The notes beneath the pieces are model-generated. The model was not told the origin of the DNA. It ran no database searches and saw only the letters and a program-made list of their open reading frames with translations. From Streptomyces cynarae (GTDB lineage: Bacteria; Actinomycetota; Actinomycetes; Streptomycetales; Streptomycetaceae), in assembly GCF_025642135.1 (NCBI RefSeq), contig NZ_CP106794.1, positions 186,001 to 250,000 on the forward strand: 64,000 nt of DNA, given 5' to 3'. The translations under genes and the position numbers were made by a program. Of this stretch, positions 35,087 to 42,152 are shown one piece after another. How positions within the stretch are numbered: position 1 is the stretch's first letter; every line of letters starts with the position of its first letter.

Positions 35087-35412
35087 CGTCCTGGTGCCCT
35101 TGCGGTGCCTCTCCCCTATCAACGCCTTGTACGACTCTCATCAGCACCCACCACATGCGGCAGACAGGCCGTCCTGGCAACCCACCCCGTCTTGCATGAA
35201 TCTGGTGGATACGCTGAAGCAGTCTGAGACGGACAGAGGTTCGGCTGCTCGGTCCCGACCGCCCCACAACGCTCATCGCATGGATGTCCTGTCTCATCGA
35301 AGTTAGTCGTCCGCGTGCTGCTGACCTGCATGGACTGGATTGGGTGAGACGCGTGGACTCAGTTCGTTGAGACAGACCGCAAGTCTTGTGCCTGCCGCAT
35401 CGCGTGCCGCGG
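35087..35412. other. 326 bp intergenic region with repeated TGTCTCA motifs
   Basis: No gene is convincing. Several copies of TGTCTCA or its complement occur: GTCTGAGACGGAC near 35220, GGATGTCCTGTCTCA at 35282-35296, TTGAGACAGACC near 35367. The middle one is repeated exactly at 38408-38422. Could be regulatory or a remnant of a repeat array. Confidence 0.35.
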
Positions 35413-35877
35413 CTAGAACTCGCTCGTTCCTGAGCCGGACCAGACGGCGAGGTCGCCTCCAGGCAGTGATGCGAAGCGCCATCCTCTTGGACCCGTGACC
35501 TGCCACGCTTCGAAGGACGGATCGGACGAGCAGGTCAGGTGGTGGCCGCTGTCGAAAACCAGACGCAGGGTGCCGGACTTTTCCGCGACCGCCGACAGGA
35601 CCTTCGCCCCGAAGAGTGCGAGGGCCGCTTCGACGTCCTGCGATTCCGGGTTCAGGAGCACGGACGGGTTGGCATGGGTTGTCCCGTGCGAGAGGTTGAC
35701 GGGTGCTTCCAATGCGACTTCCCAGGCAGAGTCGAGGGCCAGCACGAGCCGGAAGTCCACGCTGATCCTGGTGACGCTCATGCCGCGAAGGTTCAGGACC
35801 CACCGGTTCTCGTGTTCAACGGGACTCTCTTCAGTGCTCACTCCTGCACCTTGGCTGATTCGACAGTCGAGAGCCAT
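35413..35877 (-). CDS. DUF6188-like protein
   Basis: Up to 154 residues (ATG 35877; GTG 35841 is an alternative). GMSVTRISVDFRLVLALDS, NPESQDVEAALALFGAKVLS, GTLRLVFDSGHHLTCSSDPS and EAWQVTGPRGWRFASLPGGD follow the DUF6188 pattern. These small actinobacterial proteins are often found in cassettes with immunity-type genes. Function unknown. Confidence 0.65.
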   Translation of the reverse strand: MALDCRISQGAGVSTEESPVEHENRWVLNLRGMSVTRISVDFRLVLALDSAWEVALEAPVNLSHGTTHANPSVLLNPESQDVEAALALFGAKVLSAVAEKSGTLRLVFDSGHHLTCSSDPSFEAWQVTGPRGWRFASLPGGDLAVWSGSGTSEF

Positions 35878-35923
35878 GGGATTTCCAGTGCCAGGGCGAC
35901 GCGGCTAGAACTATGTTCTGGCT

Positions 35924-36187
35924 GTGGACAACGCGCAGATCACTATCAAGCTCACCCGGGATGAGGCCCTGGTCCTGTCGGACTGGCTGGAGCGGGTGCA
36001 GATGACGGACCTCAGCCGTCTCGTGGACGATGAAGCGGTGTGGGCTCCAATCCACAAGCTCGCAGGAACGTTGGACAAGGCCCTCCCCGCGATCTTCGCC
36101 GCGGACTATTCCGAGCGCCTGGAGGCGGCGCGCCGTCGCCTCCGACCCTCCGCGGATGACGCCAGTGAGCGGGACAACTCCGAGTGA
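35924..36187 (+). CDS. 87-residue hypothetical protein
   Basis: GTG 35924, MDNAQITIKLTRDEALVLSD then WLERVQMTDLSRLVDDEAVW, with an acidic and basic C-terminal half. Small helical protein found widely as a hypothetical in Streptomyces. It lies just left of the first partition-type palindrome. No function known. Confidence 0.6.
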   Translation: MDNAQITIKLTRDEALVLSDWLERVQMTDLSRLVDDEAVWAPIHKLAGTLDKALPAIFAADYSERLEAARRRLRPSADDASERDNSE

Positions 36188-36271
36188 CCCTGTGAGCGAC
36201 TCCGCCCAAGCTCACCGCGAACGGACAATGGAGCTGTCGGCCCCCAATCGGGGGGCTGCCAGCCGGTGGCG

Positions 36272-36290
36272 GTGATTACGTCGTAATCAC
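36272..36290. promoter_or_regulatory. parS-like palindrome 1
   Basis: GTGATTACGTCGTAATCAC: the 17-bp core TGATTACG-N-CGTAATCA is perfectly symmetric (N = T). It lies between two minor genes. Candidate centromere site for the ParB encoded at 43.4-44.6 kb. Confidence 0.7.
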
Positions 36291-36439
36291 TGGAGTTGGC
36301 GCAGGGTGCAGATGCCCGTCTCACCAAGGGCGGTGACGTTTTTGTCGCGCGTCCACCCCTAGTACTCCAGTGCGACTTCATGATTGGTTCGATGACCTTG
36401 CAGGGTAGGCGGCCAGGCTTGTTGTGGAGGTGGGGCGGG

Positions 36440-36855
36440 ATGGACCGACGCACGGTCATCCTGAACGAGTTGGCGCAAGGCATCCGTCCGCTCACCCAAG
36501 GCGTCGGCTGGTTTGAGGGCCTTGCCGACACTGAGCAATTCGAAGTCCTGCGCGATCTGGCAGGTTCTGTATCCAGGCCCGCGCAACCAGCGAGGACGGG
36601 CCGGAGAGTATCCGCAGAGCTGGCATCCGGCCCACCCACACCCCGGCCGTGCTGGTCACGCGCGGACGCCTCACCGAGCAACTGACAAAGATCATCAACC
36701 TTCAGCAGGACGAGCGGGTCAAGACATTCCGGCTGCTGGTCGCACTTCTTGGCGTCGCTGATGATCGGCGGCGGCTCCGCTTCTGTGCTGACGGGTGCGG
36801 GCATGCCTGGCACCACCTAAGGACCGGAGCGGGCACCGAAACGGCCACTGCGTGA
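36440..36855 (+). pseudogene. Frameshifted DUF5958 gene
   Basis: ATG 36440 starts MDRRTVILNELAQGIRPLTQ, GVGWFEGLADTEQFEVLRDL in one frame. From about 36562 the family pattern continues in another frame: FCIQARATSEDGPESIRRAG, IRPTHTPAVLVTRGRLTEQL, RFCADGCGHAWHHL, to TGA 36855. The split is a one-base change at GCAGGTTCTG. DUF5958 proteins are small and uncharacterised. Confidence 0.7.
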
Positions 36856-36934
36856 TCATCGGGGGTTGTGTGGACTCCTGAAGATCGTGCGGTGGCCGCG
36901 GGCCACAGCATAGACGCCGCCCGTTGGCGGGGCG

Positions 36935-37184
36935 ATGTTCGACCAGGCCATGGCCCGGATCGCGGGCCAGTTCAGGCGGGTTGAGCCGCGCGCCACGGCC
37001 CGCGCGTTCGTGCTCGGGTTACTGTCCGGCGTCGAGCGGAAGAACTGCTGGCGGCATGGCCGAGCAGGCCGGCCGTGCCCGCCCCGGGCCGATGCAGCGG
37101 CTGCTGCGAACCGCCCGCTGGGACGCCGACGGCGGAGGAACTTCTCGCCGACCGCACCGCGCAACGCAGATCCACAGGAAGTGA
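36935..37184 (+). pseudogene. N-terminal scrap of an IS701-family transposase
   Basis: MFDQAMARIAGQFRRVEPRA then TARAFVLGLLSGVERKNCW in one frame, followed in another by MAEQAGRARPGPMQRLLRTA and RWDADG. This is the conserved N-terminal stretch of IS701/IS4-like transposases. The rest is missing. It is unrelated in sequence frame to the intact IS701 element at 39.2 kb. Confidence 0.65.
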
Positions 37185-37390
37185 CCGCGGTCGTTGAACG
37201 ACTATGACAGCGGTGGCATCGCGCGTCCCCGACCGCTGCGGCATAGTGTCGTCGGTTTGCAGCCATTCCTCGAAGGGCCGCTGGGGTGTCTGGAAGCCGA
37301 GGGCAGCATATCGGCGCCGAATGTCGATGTGGTTCGCCAGCACGTCACCGACGCCTGCAGCGCCCGGGTTTGTGCCGTCGTGGGGCTCAC

Positions 37391-37430
37391 CTAGTGCTGT
37401 GACCGGGAAGGTTCACCGGGTTGGTCGGTC
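37391..37430. repeat. IS-end-like repeat, copy A
   Basis: CTAGTGCTGTGACCGGGAAG then GTTCACCGGGTTGGTCGGTC. A close relative lies at 40635-40675 and a looser one at 38171-38209. These resemble the terminal repeats of streptomycete IS5- or IS630-type elements. Copies A and B flank the pyrF-like gene in direct orientation. Confidence 0.5.
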
Positions 37431-37463
37431 GGGCTGAGGCAACCCGACCGTGGGCCGACCGGC

Positions 37464-38252
37464 GTGGTGGATGACAATGGCGCCGTGGAATCAACCAGCC
37501 GGATCATCGTTGCTTTGGATTTCGACAGCCGTCGAGCGGCTGAGGAGGTCGTCGACCGTCTGGGTGATGAGTGCCGTTTCTACAAGGTCGGGCTGGAGCT
37601 GCTCGCGGCGGCGGGGCCCGATCTCATCAAGCGCCTCGTCGCCGAGGGCAATGAGGTGTTCCTGGACCTGAAGCTCTTCGAGATACCGAACTCCGTTGCC
37701 GGCGCCGTCCGTGTAGCAGGGACGCTGGGCGCGTCGATGGTGACGGTGCATGGCATGGGCGGCACCGACATTATGGCTGCCGCCGTCGCCGCGGCCCGTG
37801 ACTTTCCTCGCCTGCGTGTCCTGGCCCTGACCGTCGTCACCAGCATGACCGGCTCCGACCTCGCTGACCTCGGGATCAACGCCACGACCGAGGAGCAGGT
37901 CCTGTACCTGGCCCGGCTGGCGAACCGCGCTGGATGCCATGGCGTGATCGCATCGCCGCAGGAAGCCGCACAGCTGCGGGAGGTACTGGGGTCCAGCCCC
38001 CTGATCGTCACGCCGGGAGTGACACTGCCCGGTGAATCCCCATCCGAACACGCCCGACCCGGAACACCGCGTGCTGCCATGGCCGCCGGTGCGTCACACA
38101 TCGTCGTGGGCCGGACAGTCACCCGAGCCGAAGAACCCAGTAGCCGCGGTCCGGCTCGTGCGCGCAGACTTGGGGCTGTGACCGGAAACACCCGCCGGGT
38201 TCGGTGGTCAGGCCGCTGCCGGCGGGAGCACTCCGTCGGCTGGCTTCGTTGA
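37464..38252 (+). CDS. pyrF: Orotidine 5'-phosphate decarboxylase-like protein, C-terminus frameshifted
   Basis: PyrF-type (beta/alpha)8 barrel: IIVALDFDSRRAAEEVVDRL, CRFYKVGLELL, VFLDLKLFEIPNSVAGAV, TVHGMGGTDIM, LALTVVTSMTGSDLADLGI, ITPGVT-like IVTPGVTLPGE, HIVVGRTVTRAEEP. The catalytic stretch is usually D-x-K-x-x-D; here it is D-L-K-L-F-E, a Glu for the second Asp. At GAACCCAG (38130-38140) a one-base shift swaps the natural end (VAAVRLVRADLGL, stop 38179-38181) for ~35 random residues. The start is GTG 37464 or GTG 37482. OMP decarboxylase activity is therefore uncertain; a HUMPS-family relative is possible. Confidence 0.75.
   Translation: MVDDNGAVESTSRIIVALDFDSRRAAEEVVDRLGDECRFYKVGLELLAAAGPDLIKRLVAEGNEVFLDLKLFEIPNSVAGAVRVAGTLGASMVTVHGMGGTDIMAAAVAAARDFPRLRVLALTVVTSMTGSDLADLGINATTEEQVLYLARLANRAGCHGVIASPQEAAQLREVLGSSPLIVTPGVTLPGESPSEHARPGTPRAAMAAGASHIVVGRTVTRAEEPSSRGPARARRLGAVTGNTRRVRWSGRCRREHSVGWLR
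38171..38209. repeat. IS-end-like repeat, copy B (diverged)
   Basis: TGGGGCTGTGACCGGAAACA then CCCGCCGGGTTCGGTGGTC. Weaker match to copies A (37391) and C (40635). It covers the natural stop codon of the pyrF-like gene. Confidence 0.3.
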
Positions 38253-38300
38253 CAACCGAGAGTGTCCTGGCAGCCCTCCCCCAGATGTCTCAAGACCCAA

Positions 38301-38319
38301 GTGATTACGCCGTAATCAC
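38301..38319. promoter_or_regulatory. parS-like palindrome 2
   Basis: GTGATTACGCCGTAATCAC, perfect except for the central base. Paired with the next copy 47-48 bp downstream. Confidence 0.75.
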
Positions 38320-38348
38320 TTGAGGGCGGACAGCCTGTCGGGCCCGGA

Positions 38349-38365
38349 TGATTACGCCGTAATCA
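38349..38365. promoter_or_regulatory. parS-like palindrome 3
   Basis: TGATTACGCCGTAATCA, the perfect 17-bp core. Its start lies 47 bp after that of copy 2, about 4.5 helical turns. Confidence 0.75.
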
Positions 38366-38407
38366 CTTCGGCGCCACGGAGCCCTCTGTGCCCGCGAAGC
38401 CGGTCCC

Positions 38408-38422
38408 GGATGTCCTGTCTCA
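38408..38422. repeat. Second copy of GGATGTCCTGTCTCA
   Basis: An exact 15-bp match to 35282-35296, on the same strand, 43 bp right of parS-like copy 3. Confidence 0.45.
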
Positions 38423-38669
38423 CTCAAGCGAGTCGCTCTGTCAGCGCACCGAGCCGCGCCGGTCTCGCAACCAGTCACCGATGACCGAAAAGTCCTTATC
38501 GGTAAGGTCAATTGCGGAATCCGCACGGTGCCAGAGCATGCCCTCGCGGCACCAAAGCCTGGCGCAGAACAGGGAACAGGTACACAAGCACACCCTGATC
38601 CTGAAGGCTCCAGGCCGGTCGGGTTGGATAGCCGCGTGGCCGAGGTGCAGGCCGACCAGGGGGATGGGC

Positions 38670-38912
38670 ATGTTGACGTTCGGGATCCTTGCTCTGGTGC
38701 TTGTCGCCATGGCCATCATCTGGGCCGTCATCGGGGCGCATGCCCTGCTTCTGGGCCGTATGCCCGGCTGTCGGCTTCAGCAACGAGTACGGCAACCCAG
38801 ACTCTGGGGACTTGGAGCCCTGCTCATGCTGGCGAGCTGGGACCTTCGCTCTCCCTCGCTACTCGTCGTCAGCATCGGACTCGTTGCTCTTGGGTATGTC
38901 AAAAAGCCCTGA
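38670..38912 (+). CDS. Small membrane protein
   Basis: 80 residues from ATG 38670 (AGGGGG upstream). Two hydrophobic segments: LTFGILALVLVAMAIIWAVI near the start and LLMLASWDLRSPSLLVVSIG near the end. It overlaps the next ORF by 17 bp. No family recognised. Confidence 0.5.
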   Translation: MLTFGILALVLVAMAIIWAVIGAHALLLGRMPGCRLQQRVRQPRLWGLGALLMLASWDLRSPSLLVVSIGLVALGYVKKP

Positions 38913-39162
38913 ATCGTCGAGACCGGCACCGACTCCTATCGACTCGCCCACCCCAACGACCGGTAGGGCAGAGGCTGACCGCACGCACGAGAACCCGGAT
39001 TATCGGCCCGGGACCGCGCCGACGCGGACCAGTACCCAGACCGCCAACGAGCGCTCGATGGGCCTCGCGGCGAAGCTGGGGGTCACGGAGGTGGAGCGGT
39101 TCGAGAAGTACGGCGCCGATCAGTGGTTCGGCGTGTGGTCCTCCGTCACGCCGACGGCTTGA
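38896..39162 (+). CDS. Hypothetical protein
   Basis: 88 residues from ATG 38896, overlapping the membrane protein gene. A Pro/Thr/Arg-rich disordered first half (MSKSPESSRPAPTPIDSPTP) and a folded-looking end (MGLAAKLGVTEVERFEKYGA then DQWFGVWSSVTPTA). No family recognised. Confidence 0.4.
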   Translation: MSKSPESSRPAPTPIDSPTPTTGRAEADRTHENPDYRPGTAPTRTSTQTANERSMGLAAKLGVTEVERFEKYGADQWFGVWSSVTPTA

Positions 39163-39217
39163 GCCTTCTGAACCGCGCAGACCAAATGAAGATGCCCGCG
39201 ACGTGCAATGCGGCTAG

Positions 39218-40634
39218 TAGGACTCCGTTAGGTCTGTCTGCCCGCAGTGTTCAGGGGCATGAGGACTGTGTGGATGCACATGAAGTCAATCGTGGTCGGG
39301 CGAGGTTGGCGTTATTCGTGGCGGACGTGTTCGCCTCGGTGCCACGCAAGGACCAGCGGGCCAAGAGCGACTGCTATCTGCGGGGACTGATGATGGACGG
39401 CCGCCGCAAGTCCATCCAGGCCATGGCCTCGCGGCTGCCGGACGGCAACGAGCAGAACCTGCAGCAGTTCGTGAACCAGTCCACGTGGGATCCGGTGCCG
39501 GTTCGGCGGCGGATCGCCCAGCGGCTGGTGCCGCAGATCGGCCCGGACGCCTGGGCGGTCGACGATGTGTCGTTCCCCAAGGACGGAAGGATGTCGGTGG
39601 CGGTCGCTCCCCAGTACTGCGGTGCGCTGGGCAAGCAGGCCAACTGCCAGGTCGCGGTCAGCGTGCACGCGGTCTCCGACACGGCCTCCTGCCCGCTGAA
39701 CTGGCGGCTGTTCCTGCCCCGGGAGTGGGCGGATGACACGGTCCGGCGCCGGCGGACCGGCATCCCTGAGGATGTCGGGCACCGGGAGAAGTGGCGGCTG
39801 GCGCTGGACGCCCTGGATGAACTGGCCGGGTGGGGACTGGTGCCGCCGGTCGTGGTGGCGGATGCCGGCTACGGCCAGAACGCCGACTTCCGTGCCGGCC
39901 TGGCCGAGCGGGAGATCCGTTACGTGGTCGGCATCCGCGGCGATATCACCGTCCAGCCGCACGACGCAGTTCCCGCCGCCCGCGACTGGTCCGGCACCGG
40001 CCGCCGGCCGGTTCCCCGCTACCGACAGCCATCAGTGACGGTGGCGGAACTGGCGGCGGCCGCCGGACGGGACGCCTTCAGCGAAGTGACCTGGCGGGAA
40101 GGCTCCCGCGGCCTCATGACCTCGCGCTTCCTCGCGATGCTTGTCCGGCCGGCCGGGGTGCGCTCGCGTCGGCTGGCCAAGGCAGCCGCGGTGGCCGAGC
40201 ACGGCCGGTGGGACGGCGTCCTGCCCCAAGTGCGACTGCTGGCCGAGTGGCCCGACGGCGAGGACGAACCAACCCGGTTCTGGCTGTCCGACCTGCCCGA
40301 CGACACCCCGATCGCCGACCTGGTCCGCCTGGCGAAGATCCGCTGGCGCATCGAGCACGACTACCGCGAACTCAAGCACGGCCTTGGCCTGGACCACTTC
40401 GAAGGCCGCTCCTGGAACGGCTGGCACCATCACGCCACCCTGGTCACCGCCGCCCACGCCTTCCTCACCGAGCAGCGGCTGGCCCCAAAAGCCGGCAAAC
40501 CGGACTCACCCTCTACCAGATCCTCGACGCCCTCCAGGACCTGCTGAACTGCTGGACCGGCATCTGCACCACCTGCCACCAACCCCTGCCCAGCAGAAAC
40601 ACACCAAGATCCAAACAGACCTAACGGAGTCCTA
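39218..40634 (+). mobile_element. IS701-family insertion sequence, 1417 bp
   Basis: Inverted repeats TAGGACTCCGTTAGGTCTGT match at both ends for at least 20 bp. They are flanked by the 4-bp duplication CTAG (39214-39217 and 40635-40638), the YTAR target type of IS701 elements. The right duplication is the first four bases of IS-end-like repeat copy C, so this element inserted into an older IS scar. Confidence 0.9.
39270..40624 (+). pseudogene. IS701-family transposase, frameshifted near its end
   Basis: From GTG 39270: LFVADVFASVPRKDQRAKSD, WAVDDVSFPKDGRMSVAVAP (first Asp), VVVADAGYGQNADFRAGLAE (second Asp), and IRWRIEHDYRELKHGLGLDH (Glu). The last ~50 residues (LTLYQILDALQDLLNCWTGI then CTTCHQPLPSRNTPRSKQT) lie in another frame, joined at CCAAAAGCCGGCAAACCGG near 40490-40500. 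A TTA codon is present (39309-39314). Probably inactive, or the end is frameshifted during translation. Confidence 0.8.
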
Positions 40635-40675
40635 CTAGTGCTCTGACTGGGAAGGTTTCGCCGGGTTGGCGGTCG
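40635..40675. repeat. IS-end-like repeat, copy C
   Basis: CTAGTGCTCTGACTGGGAAG then GTTTCGCCGGGTTGGCGGTC. It matches copy A at about 34 of 40 positions. The following ~230 bp to the next gene have no convincing gene and may be remnant IS DNA. Confidence 0.45.
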
Positions 40676-40907
40676 TGGCGATTGGGTGTGCGCTGGCGTC
40701 CGTTGCGACGCAGGTGAGCGGTTGCGGCGGCCACCCCGCCGCCTCGTGCCGTCCACGTCCGCCACGGCCACACCGCCAACGGGGCTGCTTCCTCCTGCGT
40801 ACTGGAAAAAGTTGTGGGTCGCTGTCGATCCGGCCAAGTCCTGTTCGACGTCATGGTGTGCGGCGCCTCGCCACACGATGACGCGGTAGGACCTGACGAG
40901 GAAACAA

Positions 40908-41552
40908 GTGGATCAACTGCTGAGAGTGATGAACTTCAACGTCTCGAGTGACGGGGTCGGTGCCGGTGAGCAGCAGAGTCTCGAGAGGCCGTTCGGCCTC
41001 GACCATCCCGAGAGGCTGTTCGCCTGGGCCGGAGCCACGGCGAGTTGGCCCATGCGCACGGCTCCCGGGGGGAGCCGGGGCCTGGACGACTACTTCACGC
41101 GAGATTTCGCACGCAACATCGGTGCCGAGATCATGGGCCGCAACAAATTCGGGCCCCAGCGCGGGCCCTGGCAGGACCATGAGTGGCGCGGCTGGTGGGG
41201 CCAGGAGCCCCCGTTCCGCACGCCGGTGTTCGTCATGACTCATCACGAGCGTCCGTCGTTCACGCTCTCCGACACCACGTTCCACTTCGTCGGCGACGAC
41301 CCGGCCACGGTCCTCGAACGGGCGCGGGAAGCGGCGCAGGGCAAGGACGTCCGACTCGGCGGCGGTGTCACCACTATCCGGCAGTTCCTTGATGCCGACC
41401 TCGTCGACACCATGCATGTGGCGGTCTCGCCGGTAAAGCTCGGGTCCGGACTACGCCTTTGGAAGTCCCCTGAGGAGCTGCTCGACCGGTTCCACCTGGA
41501 GGTCGTGCCCAGCGCGAGCGGCGTGACGCACCACCTGTTCTGGCGAAAGTGA
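40908..41552 (+). CDS. Dihydrofolate-reductase-family protein (RibD C-terminal type)
   Basis: 214 residues from GTG 40908. LRVMNFNVSSDGVGAGEQQS, then AEIMGRNKFGPQRGPW, TPVFVMTHHERPSF, DVRLGGGVTTIRQFLDADLV and DTMHVAVSPVKLGSGLRLW match the YyaP/RibD_C reductase-like group that binds NADPH. Such proteins are common single genes in Streptomyces; the substrate is unknown and most are probably not DHFR. Confidence 0.85.
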   Translation: MDQLLRVMNFNVSSDGVGAGEQQSLERPFGLDHPERLFAWAGATASWPMRTAPGGSRGLDDYFTRDFARNIGAEIMGRNKFGPQRGPWQDHEWRGWWGQEPPFRTPVFVMTHHERPSFTLSDTTFHFVGDDPATVLERAREAAQGKDVRLGGGVTTIRQFLDADLVDTMHVAVSPVKLGSGLRLWKSPEELLDRFHLEVVPSASGVTHHLFWRK

Positions 41553-41571
41553 TGCGAGGACCCCCTTGAGT

Positions 41572-41960
41572 TCAGGCTGCGACTGCGAGGGGCCGCCCGC
41601 CCCAGCGGATGCCCTTTTCACTTCGGATATGGGCGCGTTCCTTGCGCTGGACGGCGAGTATGTCGGGGTGGCGGGCGTTGGCGTTGCGCCAGCGCAGGTA
41701 GCCGTGCAGGGCCCGGGTCTGCGCGGGGTGACTGCGTTGGTGGGAGTTGGCCAGGGTGAGCTGACGCAGCGGGCCGAAGTGGGCCTCGATCGGATTGGCC
41801 CAGGAGGCGTAGGGCGGGGTGAAGCACAGCTCGGCCTTGTTTCAGATCTGGTCGCCGGCTGAGGGATGACGGGCCCGGATGCCCCGGCGGCGCACGTGCG
41901 CGTGGATCACAGAGTGCCCAGGAGTAGATGAGACGGAAGTCCGGCTTGTCCAACCGATGA
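41572..41960 (-). pseudogene. C-terminal scrap of an IS630-family transposase
   Basis: The minus strand reads HAHVRRRGIRARHPSAGDQI, a TGA in place of Trp, then NKAELCFTPPYASWANPIEA, HFGPLRQLTLANSHQRSHPA, LRWRNANARHPDILAVQRKE and KGIRWGGRPLAVAA. This is the DDE C-terminal pattern of IS630 elements (PPYASWANPIE with the catalytic Glu). The 5' part is absent. Confidence 0.7.
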
Positions 41961-42035
41961 CGGGCACACAGGTCGCCAGGTCTGGCTCCTCGCGATCGAC
42001 AGGGAGACGACACCTGCGGCTGCCATGCCTGCGAG

Positions 42036-42054
42036 GTGATTACGCCGTAATCGC
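42036..42054. promoter_or_regulatory. parS-like palindrome 4, upstream of parA
   Basis: GTGATTACGCCGTAATCGC: one mismatch to the consensus (final CAC becomes CGC). It lies 117 bp before the parA start, in the parAB promoter region. Confidence 0.7.
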
Positions 42055-42101
42055 CTCTTCGCGTGCGAAGTAGGGGGCCACCGCACCAAGAAGTATCCCT
42101 A

Positions 42102-42140
42102 ACTAACGTGTCGATGCCACCAAGGATCATGAACGTTAGT
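42102..42140. promoter_or_regulatory. Inverted repeat ACTAACGT ... ACGTTAGT at the parA start
   Basis: ACTAACGT (42102-42109) and its exact complement ACGTTAGT (42133-42140) are separated by 23 bp, just before ATG 42141/42153. Low-GC, repeated and immediately upstream of a partition operon, it is a good candidate for the ParA or ParB autoregulatory operator. Confidence 0.5.
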
Positions 42141-42152
42141 ATGGTGTCCTTC

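Noticed and set aside
37202..37390. Minus-strand transposase C-terminus (ALGFQTPQRPFEEW)
   Set aside because: A short stretch looks like an IS3/IS481-type end, but it is too short and isolated to call as a feature.
38441..38731. Minus-strand ORF (WHRADSAIDLTDKDFSVIGDW)
   Set aside because: A few residues look protein-like, but the frame has mixed codon bias, no start and no family; the overlapping plus-strand membrane protein is better supported.
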